From: Deroplatys truncata | Lineage: Eukaryota; Arthropoda; Insecta; Mantodea; Mantidae | Assembly (NCBI GenBank): GCA_030765065.1 | Contig: CM060989.1 | Location: 59,038,001 to 59,102,000, forward strand | Direction of reading: 5' to 3' | DNA length: 64,000 nucleotides | In this document: in pieces, positions 42,434 to 53,059 of the stretch | Position numbering within the stretch: the stretch's first letter is position 1 | Layout of the letters: each line of letters opens with the position of its first letter | Notes under the pieces: model-generated | Seen by the model: the letters and a program-made list of their open reading frames with translations, nothing else | Database searches by the model: none | What the model was told of the DNA's origin: nothing | Translations under genes and position numbers: made by a program

Positions 42434-42640
42434 TCTTTCTTGTAGACTACCAGTGTTTAGATTTCAGACTTCAACTTCAGCTTTACATCATGATTCGAAG
42501 AGGTGTCTTCCTTTCTTTTTGTCCCAATGGGACGACCTTGCAGGAGATTTACCGGTTGCTGAACCTCCTACTGAACCGTGTACCTTCCTGCCATAAGCCA
42601 TCCATTTTTGTCTTCAGCTTCTTCTATGTGTCAGTCCTAT
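42434..42640 (-). other. Probable 5' UTR and upstream exon sequence
   Basis: GC-rich sequence upstream of the start codon. It contains short upstream ATG codons (CAAATGGATGGCTTATGGCAGG) and several AG dinucleotides after pyrimidine-poor sequence, so no acceptor can be chosen. No TATA box or initiator is obvious. Confidence 0.4.
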
Positions 42641-43289
42641 AGGAGAAGTTTACAATGTGTAAGAAAAGTACGGACGAGCTTTAATGCTTAATGCTAGGGT
42701 ACTCCAGAGAAAATGTCTGTATGAAAACATTTTGGCTTAAACGTATTAATTTATCGGTTAGGTCTTGGGGTCTCAGCTCATTGTAAGACAGTCAGCTGAA
42801 GAGCTTCTTACATAATGGCGAGCATTTGTAGGAATGTTGATAAACAAAGCAACCGTAATACCCAAGGAAGTCTTAGCTTCAGCTATTACGAAAGGGTATT
42901 GCTAATTAAATTATAATTTCCAACAATTCTAGATTCAATTTAACATTTACATTTGGGTGTAAAGTACACAAACGTGTTTCATATTATTTTCTTTTTCAAT
43001 TATGTTCGCGAACGAGTGTTTGTCTACACAGTTATATTGGCCGGAATTTGTGTATGTCATGAATGCACAACTACTTTGACAGCTGTTATTTGCAGCAGCT
43101 GTTTTTCCAAATGATAGCCCCTGCGGGTGTTTCGGAATGCATTATCGCTTGATACCACTAAGCCCATTGTGTATTACTAACATTGTTATATTAATCTGGG
43201 CTAGAATGTCCTAAACATTTTCTTGAGTGCAATTAGTTGCTGGAATATTTGTTATTTTAGCATTTAATTGAAATTATTTATTGCGGGCA
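42641..43289. other. Unassigned sequence upstream of the host exon
   Basis: AT-rich, no repeat termini seen. It may include the promoter of the minus-strand gene, but no element can be identified. Confidence 0.25.
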
Positions 43290-44328
43290 TATAGCGTTTT
43301 TCCTTCACACTACGGCCACCGCACGACCGCTACAGCTCGGACTCTCGCCGAAACATAATATCCGCGCAACCGCCTCACGTTCACATATTTACAACTATAA
43401 TTATAATCACATACCTTATCACAAGAGATGATGGAAATGCTGTGCTTCTCTACCCACAAATTTCTGGCATCTTCTCAGAAAATGTTGATTTACACTCCAG
43501 AGTTCAATATTTGAAACTGAATGAATTTCTTGCCTGGTGTTTTCTGTTAGTTATTCTAATGTATGGGGTTTGCTACATACAGCTTATTGTTCATGCGATC
43601 ATTAGAGTCGGGTAAGCATGGCTCCATTTACATGTTCCGTCGTAAAACAACAGATACTGAAGCACAGAGAAACCCGATTTTACACACCAGATTTCCTTGC
43701 ATGAAGCGAAAATCAGTGTGTGGTGTGCAGTAAATGCATACAGTATAAAGTGCCTATATTTTCTGAACAAACAATAAATGCAGATAGATATAGGAATGGC
43801 TTATACCATTTTTGAACTGACCACGTTAAATGTCAGTCTGGGTATTTCCAACAAGATTTTTGCTACAGTTGACGAGTCACTGGGTTTAATTCAGGAAATG
43901 TTTTAAAGACAAAATGATTAGTAAAAGTTTATGGCCCTCAAGATTCTCTGATTTAACTGCATGCGATTTTAATCTATGGGGGAACTTGAAAAATAAAATG
44001 TATGCAAAAATTAAAAAAGCCCTATACATTGGAAGAACTAAAAGAAAGCATCAGGTGATAAATTCACTCAATTTCGGATAGAAATGTGAATGAACATTTC
44101 CTGAGATGTGGTGGTGAGTGGAGTTTAAGGGCCCGTCGACAGCTGGGTCATTTGGCTAAGAAGCTGTCAGAAATGCGTGGATAGAGTACATTTCTAATAT
44201 AAGGTATGTATAATTATGAGAATGTGAGGCGGTGGAGCGGATATTATAACTGTTTCGGCGGGAGTCAACTGCGGCGGCCGGCGCGGGAGCAGATGTGCGG
44301 CGGCCGCAGTGTGGAAGAAAAGCAATGT
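43290..44328 (+). mobile_element. Long-TIR Tc1/mariner-like element H, copy H1
   Basis: Inverted arms of about 130 bp (43290-43421 and 44198-44328). The outer part is strikingly GC-rich (CACTACGGCCACCGCACGAC versus inverted CACACTGCGGCCGCCGCACAT) and shares CCGCCGAAACA-TAATATCCGC and ACCGCCTCAC; the inner part is ATTATAATCACATACCTTAT. It encodes a transposase remnant related to that of T1. A lone end lies at 51250-51415. Confidence 0.7.
43600..44160 (+). pseudogene. Transposase remnant in H1
   Basis: Frameshifted fragments: HEAKISVWCAVNAYSIK near 43700, GYFQQD with the second catalytic Asp near 43847, LWPSRFSDLTACDFNLWG near 43932-43985 with the third Asp, and an EELKESIR-like C-terminal helix near 44030. 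The first catalytic Asp and N-terminal DNA-binding domain are not visible, so the element is internally deleted or decayed. Confidence 0.65.
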
Positions 44329-45726
44329 ACTTTAAATTCTTGAATTTCGTATTTTAAAACCAGTTTTAATTTGTTTCTATTAAGAAAAGACTATGCAAAA
44401 TATTAACCTATTATTTAATTTCGTTAAGCAGGTTCTTCATATACGCGTTTTAAAAACGATTCGAATGAAAAGGAAAACAAGAACAACATATTTACAAACC
44501 GGTTCTATACCTTTTAGAAACAAAAGCGAACTTTTTTGCCATTTATTGTTCATAAACATTCAGCCAAATATATATCATCCGAATACAGATCAAATTACGC
44601 AGAGAGTTATTAATAAGTTCTTAATATTGTAAGTTTCACAGCAATTTGGCCAAAATAGCAACTCAGCGTTAGAACTTTAAAATTGTTAAAAATTGTAACA
44701 CTTAATGTAATGAAAACTAAAAGTCAAAATGTTGGTAGAAAATCGAGGAGTTACAGTTCATTATCATCTTGGGTGGCCTCTTCGAAGAACTCTCCACATC
44801 AAACCTGGCTCATTGAAACCTCGAGAGTAAGCAACGCCATGCCGTCAGGTTTAACAAAAAAAAATTCTCTTTCAGCCATATGTTTCAGTAGTGCAAGGCA
44901 TTGCTGTAATTACCAACGATGGAATTACTATCAGGTTTTGAAATGGCACCAAGTTACTTCTCAGAGGCACTAAAATCGATCTTATCTTATACTGGCCATA
45001 AAATCGATTCCATTTGCTCGGATAAAGACCCCTAACGAGACAAGCAGAGGCAAAAACAGCTGTCGTCTTGAAGCAAAGCACTGAATATGATTAATTGATG
45101 TGTAGAAGCCTTTTATCGCTTTCTTATTATATTTCTGAAAGCATATTCTCTGAAGTAATAAACCAGATTCCTGGAAGAGATAGCAACCATGGTGTCAATC
45201 TTAAGTTCTATGAAAACACTACTAAATACTTTGATGCTAGGCTATTTAGTCTTTAACTATTAAATTTGGCATTAGTGGTACTAATGTTTATTTCTGATAT
45301 AAAAAGTACATATGCACTGACATGTTATACAAAGTGCTTAAACGAAGCCTGGGAATTAGTTGTAGTACGGGAGCGGGTGATAGGTCAGAACAATTTTTAC
45401 ATTTTTTTAACATTTATTTGCACGGAGATTCAATCCCACATCATACGATATGATCTTGTGCTGTAGATAACAATAGTCAAACAAAACAAATTGCCGTAAT
45501 ATACAGTTTATATTTGCATAGTTTCTAAGGTTGTAGAAGCTTTTTACTGCGCTACATGCGTCAACATTAAATCTGTCTCCGATTGAGAAACCTGTTTGTG
45601 CAGTACTGGTCACTGTCTCTAAGTGTGTCTGATATGAAGTCTATTGGATGGGAAGGTAATACCGCCTTGTTCAGTACAGTACGCGCATGTAATATTAGTT
45701 TTTCATTGTGTATCAGAACTCATACG
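44329..45726. other. Unassigned stretch, possibly unique
   Basis: 1.4 kb without repeat ends. Plus-strand frames at 44393-44632 and 44683-44973 are Asn/Lys- and Ser-rich and not recognisable. A minus-strand frame at 44872-45081 overlaps and is equally unconvincing. Confidence 0.25.
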
Positions 45727-45744
45727 TACGTATTTTGAGAGGTG

Positions 45745-46520
45745 GTAGTATGAACAAAAACAAGAAAAAAAGTCCAGTAAATATGGGCTCTAAAGTGCAT
45801 ACCTTAAGAACTATGAACACTTGTTCATAGCTCTAGCTCTTCTACTGCAAGCTCTTTGCTATTACGTAAAATATGCAGAATGCGGACACAAATGACACAT
45901 TACTCTGTTACCGTGAAACAGCATAGCTTCTAATGTAATCTGCTTGCGATTACATACGCCTGCACTTGTGAACAGTCGCTAAAGGATGTGCTCAATGTGG
46001 TGTCCATTCATACTAAGGCATGCTTCTGTCCGACGTCTTTAAGGAATCATGCACTTCTGAAAGACTGCAGGTTGGTCACGGATGCTATGGCAGGCATTGA
46101 TGACGCCTTCCTGTAGTGTTTGTACATCATTAATGGCAGTTGCATACACCAAAGATTTCAAGATAAAACTACACTGTAAAAGCATTTCACAAATTTATCA
46201 AAACACAAACTGATTCCATTAGAACTAATACGAATATGCGTTGCATTTATCCAGAATTGTGAATACGGTTTACAGTACCAACACTAACAGATGTTTACTG
46301 CATGCTGTATCCATGGACAATAAGAGTAATGTGTCCTCATTTGTTTACTGCCTACTGTAGGTCGTACGTAATAGCAAAGAGCTTGCAGTAGAAGAGATGT
46401 TTCACAGTAGCGAAGATGAACAAGTACTCACAGCTCTTAAGGTATGCATTTTAGAACCCATAAACATAAACACTGGACTTTTTTTTCTTGATTTGGTCCA
46501 CACAAAAATGGAATACTTTT
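45745..46520 (-). mobile_element. Long-TIR element I with transposase C-terminus
   Basis: Inverted arms of about 150-170 bp: AAGAAAAAAAGTCCAGT, TCTAAARTGCATACCTTAAG, CTTCTACTGCAAGCTC and TTTGCTATTACGTA recur in mirrored order at 45755-45875 and 46365-46500. The right end closes with AACACCCGGTA. Interior about 400 bp with a transposase tail on the minus strand. Confidence 0.7.
45955..46170 (-). pseudogene. Tc1/mariner-like transposase C-terminal piece (element I)
   Basis: On the minus strand the frame reads VYATAINDVQTLQEGVINAC, then CHSIRDQPAVFQKC, a stop where an arginine-type codon is expected, then RRRTEACLSMNGHHIEHIL and the normal stop. The RRxEACxxxxGxHxEHxL ending is typical of long-TIR insect Tc1/mariner relatives. 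The catalytic domain is deleted. Confidence 0.65.
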
Positions 46521-46540
46521 TTTAACACCCGGTATTTCAT

Positions 46541-47100
46541 TTTGACAAGCAAATGAAGATATCGCATAAAATCAGATTTCAATTGTGTTCATGCTGTATC
46601 TGCGACCCCATGCTTCTAACCTCAAAATGCTTAGTTAGGTACTACCTTTCTACTCTGCAATTTTCTACATATTGTTTTTCGACACCTGTATATGTATTAT
46701 AATACGTTCCTTAAAGTTTTCATGTACGTAAGTGCTTGTAATAGCCAACAGGTAATATTAATATTAACATTATAACAATTATTATAGTACTACTTTTCAA
46801 CCACTATAAGAAAATCTTGTGGTATACCCATATGTTTAATCCATTTTATACTTTCTCTGTCGTCAAAACGTAATTGAATTTCTGCAAAACACATTGTTAA
46901 TTTCCGTTTAATTGTAGTATTTACTGTATACAAAACACCAAATTAATATAAACATTTATTTAAGATAGCAAGAGCTACTAAAAACGCATTGGTTACAGTA
47001 GCTTGCCTCATCTCCCACTTTTGTATACTATTACTGTAATTTATTCATTAAAAGCAGCAAATTCAGAATTGTTTACTATGATAACAACTCTGTTGTTTAC
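46541..47100. other. Unassigned AT-rich spacer
   Basis: No recognised feature. Confidence 0.2.
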
Positions 47101-47111
47101 AATGGCGTTAA

Positions 47112-47599
47112 ACAATCGAAATGGCTCCGCGGTAACTTATGAGACTCGCAGTCGGGAGGTTCTGAGTTCGATTCCCGTCTACCGCCCACTCTGACCTTAG
47201 GTTTTTCATGGTTTTTCGTGGTCGATAGGCGAATATTGGAATGGTTTCTCATTTACACTATTTCATTTCCATCAATTCCCTTTCATTCCGTTCCCTTCTC
47301 GTCTTTAAGGTGCGTTTCGTGACATATGGCAGTGCAGGACAGATGGCGCGGATGCTTCTCAAATGAAAGAGTATTCCCCGTGAACACTAGAGGGCTGCTT
47401 GGTCGACGGGTCGTTCATCGCCCTCTGTAGGCAACTCCAGATGTGGAACGGGTTTACGAGATGGAACTGTTAGGGATTTCCGCGTATCTCTGTGACTTTC
47501 CTGCCTGCGGCCTGTAGCCTCCTGTGGTTCCTTCACTTCATCCCTTCCTCCTGGGGAGCGGTAGCCAGCATAGACGAATGTAGGTATATAACCTATAAA
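47112..47599 (+). mobile_element. tRNA-derived SINE, family S2, copy S2b (complete)
   Basis: A 9-bp duplication TGRCGTTAA flanks it (47103-47111 and 47600-47608). Head: ATGGCTCCGCGGTAAC (A-box region) and GAGTTCGATTCCCG (B-box). Body: GTTTTTCGTGGTCGATAGGC, CACTAGAGGGCTGC, CTGCCTGCGGCCTGTAGCC; tail TATATAACCTAT. S2a is about 110 bp shorter in the middle. Confidence 0.75.
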
Positions 47600-48278
47600 T
47601 GACGTTAAGTGTTTTTTTATATAATGTTTAATTGGTATAGCCCGTTAACTTCTGTAGCCATATTCACTCCTGCATATACAGGGTGGACCATCTAAGTTGA
47701 GATTGCACAATATCTCCAAAACTAAGCGTTCTAGAAAGAAATTTCTTGAAAAAAAGTTGCTTGATATTATGGGGGAAAGTAAATACCATTTGTTGTGTTT
47801 TATTTGGAGGATGTTGTAAGGGTCATTTTAGGGTAAATTAACTTCTTTTTAAATGGAACCTATCTTTTTATGTTGTTTTCTCACTCCTCATAAAAAACCA
47901 CTTGTATAAAGCACTTTGCAATTGTTCTTTCACCAACGGAAATAACCAAAATTCTGAATGGCTGTGTACGAAGAGTCAATGAATGGTTGGACCATCCATG
48001 GATGATCATTTGAAGGTCATGGTACGTTTCGTAACTGGGAATCAACATTTTTATTTTGTTTCCTTATTCATCACAAAATAAACAGCTTTTTGTAAGTCGT
48101 TTTCTAATGAGAAAACAACACACAAAACGTAGGTTTCTATTTAAAAAAAACTTAAATTGACCCTAAAATGACCATTATAACGTCCTCAACAAAACATGAC
48201 TAATGGCATTTACTTTTCCCCATAACAAGCAACTTTTATTAAAGACATTTCTTTCTACAACGCTTAGTTTTTGATATA

Positions 48279-48752
48279 TAGGGTTATTCAAAAAGAAGGA
48301 ACAAATTTTAACTATTGATTTTTAATGAACGACAATAGATAGCGACACATACGAAACATCATTGAATAGAGGAAAGTTCAAAGTTTTAAGCCCCACATAT
48401 TCCATTCAGTGCCTATAGCAGCCCTGTGTTTGTTTACGAGAAAATGGCGACGCCACAGGAAAAGTCGTTTTGTGTGCTGCATTATGCAAAGAGTGAATCC
48501 ATTGTTTCATTACAGCGTGTATTTCGTTGTAAGTTCAACAACGACCGCCCCGTCATAAAATAAATTACAATTGATACAATAAATTCGTAGGCACTGGTCG
48601 TCCTCGCATAACAAGTGGTGCTCATTTTGAACATACAAAATAAAATTTTGAACTTTCCTCTATTCAGTGATGTATCGCAAGTGTCGCCATCTATTGTCAT
48701 TCATTAGAAATAACTATTTAAAGTCTATTCCTTCCTTTTTGAATAACCCTGT
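48279..48752 (+). mobile_element. Mariner-derived MITE K nested in B2
   Basis: Ends (TA)GGGTTATTCAAAAAGAAGG and CCTTCCTTTTTGAATAACCCTG(TA), with arms of about 110 bp including ACAATAGATRGCGACAC. Host family B reads GGAGATATTGTACAGTC across the site, confirming insertion at TA. It retains the N-terminal coding part of its parent. Confidence 0.75.
48444..48560 (+). pseudogene. Transposase N-terminus in MITE K
   Basis: ATG GCG ACG CCA CAG opens a frame reading MATPQEKSFCVLHYAK, then SESIVSLQRVFRCKF, the first helix-turn-helix half of a mariner-type transposase. It runs into the right TIR, so the catalytic domain was removed by internal deletion. It could at most make a DNA-binding fragment. Confidence 0.65.
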
Positions 48753-48788
48753 ATTTACAGTCTCAACTTAAATGATTCACCCAGTATA

Positions 48789-49283
48789 TTTCCAGACTCT
48801 GTGTATGGTTGGGAAAAATTAAAGAAATATTACCTAATTCCAGCGAGAATCGAACTCGGGACTTCCGCTCCCATTTTGGTTTCTATCTCATACTTTGGGC
48901 AATAAAATCGATGAAGGAACACAGTTTATATTTTAATGCTTTATAAGAGAAAGGGTGGAATCGCAGATGTAGCTGACATCAGTTGGAAGCACCGCAAGGG
49001 CTCGTGTATGAATAGGACAGACCAGACACGCGCTTTGTTTGTGCGCTCCGTGGCCCTCCGGCGATGACTGCACCAGATCAAAAGCCTCTCTCTAGGAGGC
49101 CATTGCTTTATATTTCAAACAAAACTCTTGTATATGCAACCGCGAGAAGGAGACGTCTGATTCAACAACCGCCCGCTACTATGTATCCGACTTTCTGAAA
49201 GGGAATCTGCTCGATGGCTGGCAGATGCATGCATTTAAAGGTTTTTATGCGACACCGAAGTTGCCGACAATAGCCCGAGAAAA
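48789..49283. other. Unassigned spacer with a SINE-like head fragment
   Basis: At 48838-48900 the minus strand reads TCCCGAGTTCGATTCTCGCTGG, a B-box-like phrase, so a short SINE head may remain. The rest is unassigned; 48960-49110 is GC-richer. Confidence 0.3.
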
Positions 49284-49287
49284 TAAA

Positions 49288-49468
49288 TCTTATGTGTTAC
49301 ACTCACATGACTTTCTCTACTCTTGTACAAACTATTTTTACAACCTTTATTCTCCATATGCTTCATGTTAATCGAGATATCGAGATGTAAATCTTATTGC
49401 TAATTTTCTTGTAGATGCAAGGGGAATTGGTAGGCTTTAAGCGATAGTCAAAATATTTAAAGAACTGG
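49288..49468 (+). mobile_element. Family A 5' fragment, copy A25
   Basis: Complete leader and subterminal repeat (CTTATGTGTTACACTCACATG, ACTTTCTCTACTC), broken off after GCGATAGTCAAAATATTTAAAG where unrelated sequence begins. Confidence 0.65.
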
Positions 49469-49469
49469 T

Positions 49470-49972
49470 TTTTAAGAACGGAGTTAGGAAACAGCATCCC
49501 TCATCGGAACGACGACTGAGCGACTGGGCAGGATTCGAAACCGGAACCACCAGACGGCCACGAGGACGACAGGAGCAGGTCAGCATCTTCCCCTGCCACA
49601 ATTCCCAGGGTGCGTTGAGTCAATTCAAGCTCTAGAAACTACACTACGTTTTCTATCATCAAAAGTCTAAATGATAACAGCATTGCTGTGATTAGGCTAT
49701 AACTGTGTGGAAAATTTTAAGAAAAGAAAAGTTGATAGTTTTCTTCTTCTTTTTTAGTTTGAACTATGAATAACAGACTGCTATTCGTGTAAGTATCCTA
49801 AATAGTGTACTATGTCTCACTTTGAAACGTATAACCGAGGTTATACTTTCAAATATTTCTATATTACAAACACATACATTGTTAGATTGCTATGAATTTT
49901 TTTTGCTAACTCTAAGAAGAAAACAATAAGCGAATATTGGAAGACAGTGAAGACCACTGCACCACATACCGA
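49470..49972. other. Unassigned, with a possible SINE head
   Basis: GCAGGATTCGAAACCGG near 49528 is a B-box complement, within a GC-richer patch (49490-49610) that directly interrupts A25. The rest is AT-rich and unassigned. Confidence 0.3.
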
Positions 49973-50235
49973 GCGAGATGGCTCCGCGGTAAGGTGTGAG
50001 GCTCGCATTCGGGAGGTCGCGGGTTTGATTTCTGGCGACCGACCACTCTGACCGTGAGTGGGCTTCAGCGGCGTCAGATGCGTTTAAACTGGAAATGTTA
50101 GAGACCCCATCCATACTTGCTAACGTCGTCACCTTGATGTCTCTCCCTTCATCCCTCCCCCCAAAGGGTTCACGGTAGAAGAACAAAGGGTCACACTGCG
50201 GGGGCTTCTCCGTAGTATCTTTACCTTTACCTGCA
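49973..50235 (+). mobile_element. tRNA-derived SINE, family S2-related, copy S2c
   Basis: Head GAGATGGCTCCGCGGTAAG (A-box region) and GCGGGTTTGATTTCTGG (degraded B-box). The body shares GCTCGCATTCGGGAGGT with S2a/S2b and then diverges (CCCTTCATCCCTCCCCCCAAAG). Target duplication not seen. Confidence 0.6.
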
Positions 50236-51050
50236 ATTCATCTCACAGCAAAAGGCAAGGTAGAGGAGTATCAGTCAGTACAATCGCTGCTGTGGCTATC
50301 TGTAATCCTACGCGGTGAAGATTCACGTGAATCTCGACTACCTCTTATGTAAAATGTAACTAATATCATTCTTTTTTACCCCTTAAATGAAAACACGTTC
50401 ACTAAATTGATTTCTTTAAAACGTGTTGCTTTCAGGATAATCAGCTGCATAGTTAAAAAGAAACACCCTGTATAGTATTATGGGCTAAGAAAATAATGCT
50501 CGTATTATACGAATTTCTAACGTATGAAGGTTCCTGAAAACTGGATATAGCATCTGAATGCCTCGATAGCAAGCCTAGCATTTTCAATTTAACGGCTTAC
50601 CATTCATTTGACAAAAGAGCACATTCTGGCAGCCCCTGCTTCCCTATTTGGAGTAAAAAAAACCGTCACTGCCTGCTGTGAGGCTTATCGCGCCCTCGCC
50701 ATCATAAACAAACCACAACAAATGAGATTTCTAATTAGTTTCTTTTCGTCTGGCACGAATAAAGGAAAACACTCTTTAAATAACAAGCACAACAAAAATA
50801 ATTAGTGGACCTACCCCAAAAGCAAAGAGTTCAGCTCGGTTACTTCTGTTTAGAAGGCCTTCTTCTCGGTGTAAACGTAAAATAAATGTTTTTTCACCAC
50901 AGTTTTTGGTAACATTAATTATATTAAGTTTCTCAAATAACTTCTGGCTTATAGCTTTAATTTGACCTGTCCCACACATTACTTTTGTTTGCAAAAATCT
51001 AGGAACCCGACAGCCATAGATAACTCTTCTTTCATACAAACCTTGTGTGG
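50236..51050. other. Unassigned stretch
   Basis: No recognised gene or repeat. CACCCTGTATAGTA near 50464 is a lone family B terminus. Confidence 0.25.
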
Positions 51051-51055
51051 GCTTA

Positions 51056-51175
51056 AGTTGGAAAGATAGAATCAGACTGAAAAATTTAATGCCATGGCTG
51101 AGGATTGAACCCGAATCTTCGGCTTACTGTGCAGCTACTCTAATCAATTGAGACTAGCATTTTCCAACAAACCAT
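51056..51175 (-). mobile_element. Foldback SINE-like element, fragment C3
   Basis: Matches the left arm of C1/C2: TTGGAAAGATAGAATCAGAC, TGAAAAATTTAATGCCATGG, a B-box complement (GAGGATTGAACCC) and ACTCTAATCAATTGAG in place of the A-box complement. The remainder is missing. Confidence 0.55.
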
Positions 51176-51249
51176 ACGTTGTAATTTGTCAGTTTCGAAT
51201 AGTGAACTCTCGAGCATAAATTTCCTGAGGTGCCAGAAATAGGACAGCA

Positions 51250-51415
51250 TTTCCAACATCTCTTATGATAAGGTATGTGCTTATTATCATTGTGATTGCA
51301 ACTATGAGAATGTGAGACGGTTGCGGGAATATTATAACTGTTTCGGCGGGAATCCAAGCTACGGCATCCGGCGCGCTAGCAGCCGTGAGGTGGCCACAGT
51401 ATGAAGGAAAAGCAC
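51250..51415 (+). mobile_element. Lone right end of element H, copy H2
   Basis: Matches the right arm of H1: TAAGGTATGTGCTTATTATC, ATGAGAATGTGAGACGG, ATATTATAACTGTTTCGGCGGG, then GGCCACAGTATGAAGGAAAAGC. No left arm nearby. Confidence 0.6.
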
Positions 51416-51439
51416 TGAATATGGTGTTGTAATAAAAAT

Positions 51440-51695
51440 AATTATAGCCATTTTAAATAAAAAAATAACGGAAACCGTGCATGTAAAGGTTTTACTTTCG
51501 TGTTTGGCGATTTTCTTGAAAATTTTCGCATCGCATCTTTGGAAGATACTGAACTTGAATACCAACTTTGGTTTTACATTTCATTTTTTGAGTTATGCTG
51601 TCGACACAACAGACACGGATATTTTTCTAAAAATGTGGACTCAAAACGTGTATTTCCGTGAAAAATAGATTGCAAATTTTTTTGGTGGTATGCAG
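51440..51695 (+). mobile_element. Family A fragment, copy A26 (3' part)
   Basis: From CCATTTTAAATAAAAAAATAACGG through GCATCGCATCTTTGGAAGATAC to TTTTTTTGGTGGTATGCAG, with the terminal hairpin lost. Confidence 0.45.
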
Positions 51696-51699
51696 AAAG

Positions 51700-52150
51700 A
51701 AAAATCGATAATCTTTTGGCAGATATCAAAATGTTTAAATTAGTTTTATAGTGTTTTGAAAATACGTCGATTTTTAAACATATTTTGTATCCGGTGTTTT
51801 CTAAATTACTTTACATGCATTTAATTCCATGCAAACAATATTTTGTTTAAAGCCTGAAATTTCGCTAAAAATGGGCCTTCATTTGATGAAGGAAGAAATG
51901 TCCAAGCCAAGAATTTATAATTATCAAACTTTTTATTGAACCTCCTCATTACTATCTAAATTTTTACTACTTCACAAATTTATTTCTCCGAAGTTTAAAC
52001 CATATGTCGATAACATTGTATAACACAAAGAGCTGATTAAATAAACGCATATAACATAGTCTTGTAAACACCACACATGAAAGAGCTGAACATTTAAAAA
52101 AAAGTTCTTAAATACAATAAGTAACCTATCATATGATCTGTTCTTTCTGC
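51700..52150. other. AT-rich stretch resembling foldback element F
   Basis: 51740-51850 resembles one arm of F (TTTTGTATCCGGTGTTTTC, AAATTACTTTACATGCATTTA), but no inverted partner is present. The remainder is unassigned. Confidence 0.3.
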
Positions 52151-52162
52151 ATATTAAAAAAA

Positions 52163-52953
52163 ATCTTATGTGTTATACTCACATGACTTTCTCTACTCTT
52201 GTACAAACTATTTTTACAAATGCTTATTCTCCATATGCTTCATGTTAATCGAGATGTTAATCTTATTGCTAATTTTCTTGTAGGTGCAAGGGGAATTGGT
52301 AGGCTTTAAGCGATAGTCAAATATTTTAAGAGCTGGTTGCTATGTGGAGTATTCCATTCTCTTTGCATTACCAGGACAAAAAAAATGAATAACGAATTTG
52401 AGAAAAGTATAAGTATTGGAAAATTTAAGTAATAACAAACAATTTCTAGAAAATGCTTCACTCAACAAAAAAAATGCATATGACATTAATTGTGTATTTT
52501 AACGCGATCTACGTTTTTTGTGCAGTAAACGTTTGTCTATCTCTTATGGTTTACCAGTTATGCAAAAGTCGTTCACGATGAAGAATACTTTTGGAGACAT
52601 ACCCATAAAATTCGAGATATACATTTCATATGACATTTTAATCAAATCCTTTACAGTCATTTTTGAGAAAATTAAAATTTTCGAAAAATTTTCCATCTAA
52701 AGTATAATCTGGGATGGGGGGATATTCTTGAAAACCTTCGTGTCGCTACTCTGGAAGATACTGAACCTAAATACCGACTGTTCGTTTCTGAGTTATGCTG
52801 TTCACAGACACACACACATACGGACATGTTTCCAAAAATGCTTTTTTTGGATTCAGAGGGTCTCAAAACTTGTATTTCCGGTGAAATCTCGGTATCGAAT
52901 TTTTGGGTGGAATACAATACTTCCCCTACTTACTATACGTAGTAGAGAAAGTA
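52163..52953 (+). mobile_element. Family A element, copy A27 (full length)
   Basis: Leader CTTATGTGTTATACTCACATG to TACTATACGTAGTAGAGAAAGT. A deletion of about 25 bp removes the AGTTTGGTGTTTATCC segment (near 52775). The microsatellite is short (ACACACACACATACGG). Confidence 0.7.
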
Positions 52954-53059
52954 AAAAGAAATTTTCTATCTATATATTTGTTTGCTATAATTCTTTAAAA
53001 TGGAGACGATTGTTTACTGGAGCCATTGTAGATCGCGCGGTTTGTCTTCTTCCCTTGGT

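Larger units (their letters stand above)
47677..48788. mobile_element. Foldback MITE, family B, copy B2, hosting a mariner MITE
   Basis: Left end ATACAGGGTGGACCATCTAAG; right end CTCAACTTAAATGATTCACCCAGTAT. The longer internal part with CATGGATGATCATTTGAAGG is shared with B3 and B4 but not B1. Positions 48279-48752 are a separate insertion at a TA. Confidence 0.7.

Noticed and set aside
41855..42596. Plus-strand genes opposite the host exon
   Set aside because: They are antisense shadows of the GC-rich minus-strand exon and its 5' UTR, which has the better start context and splice donor.
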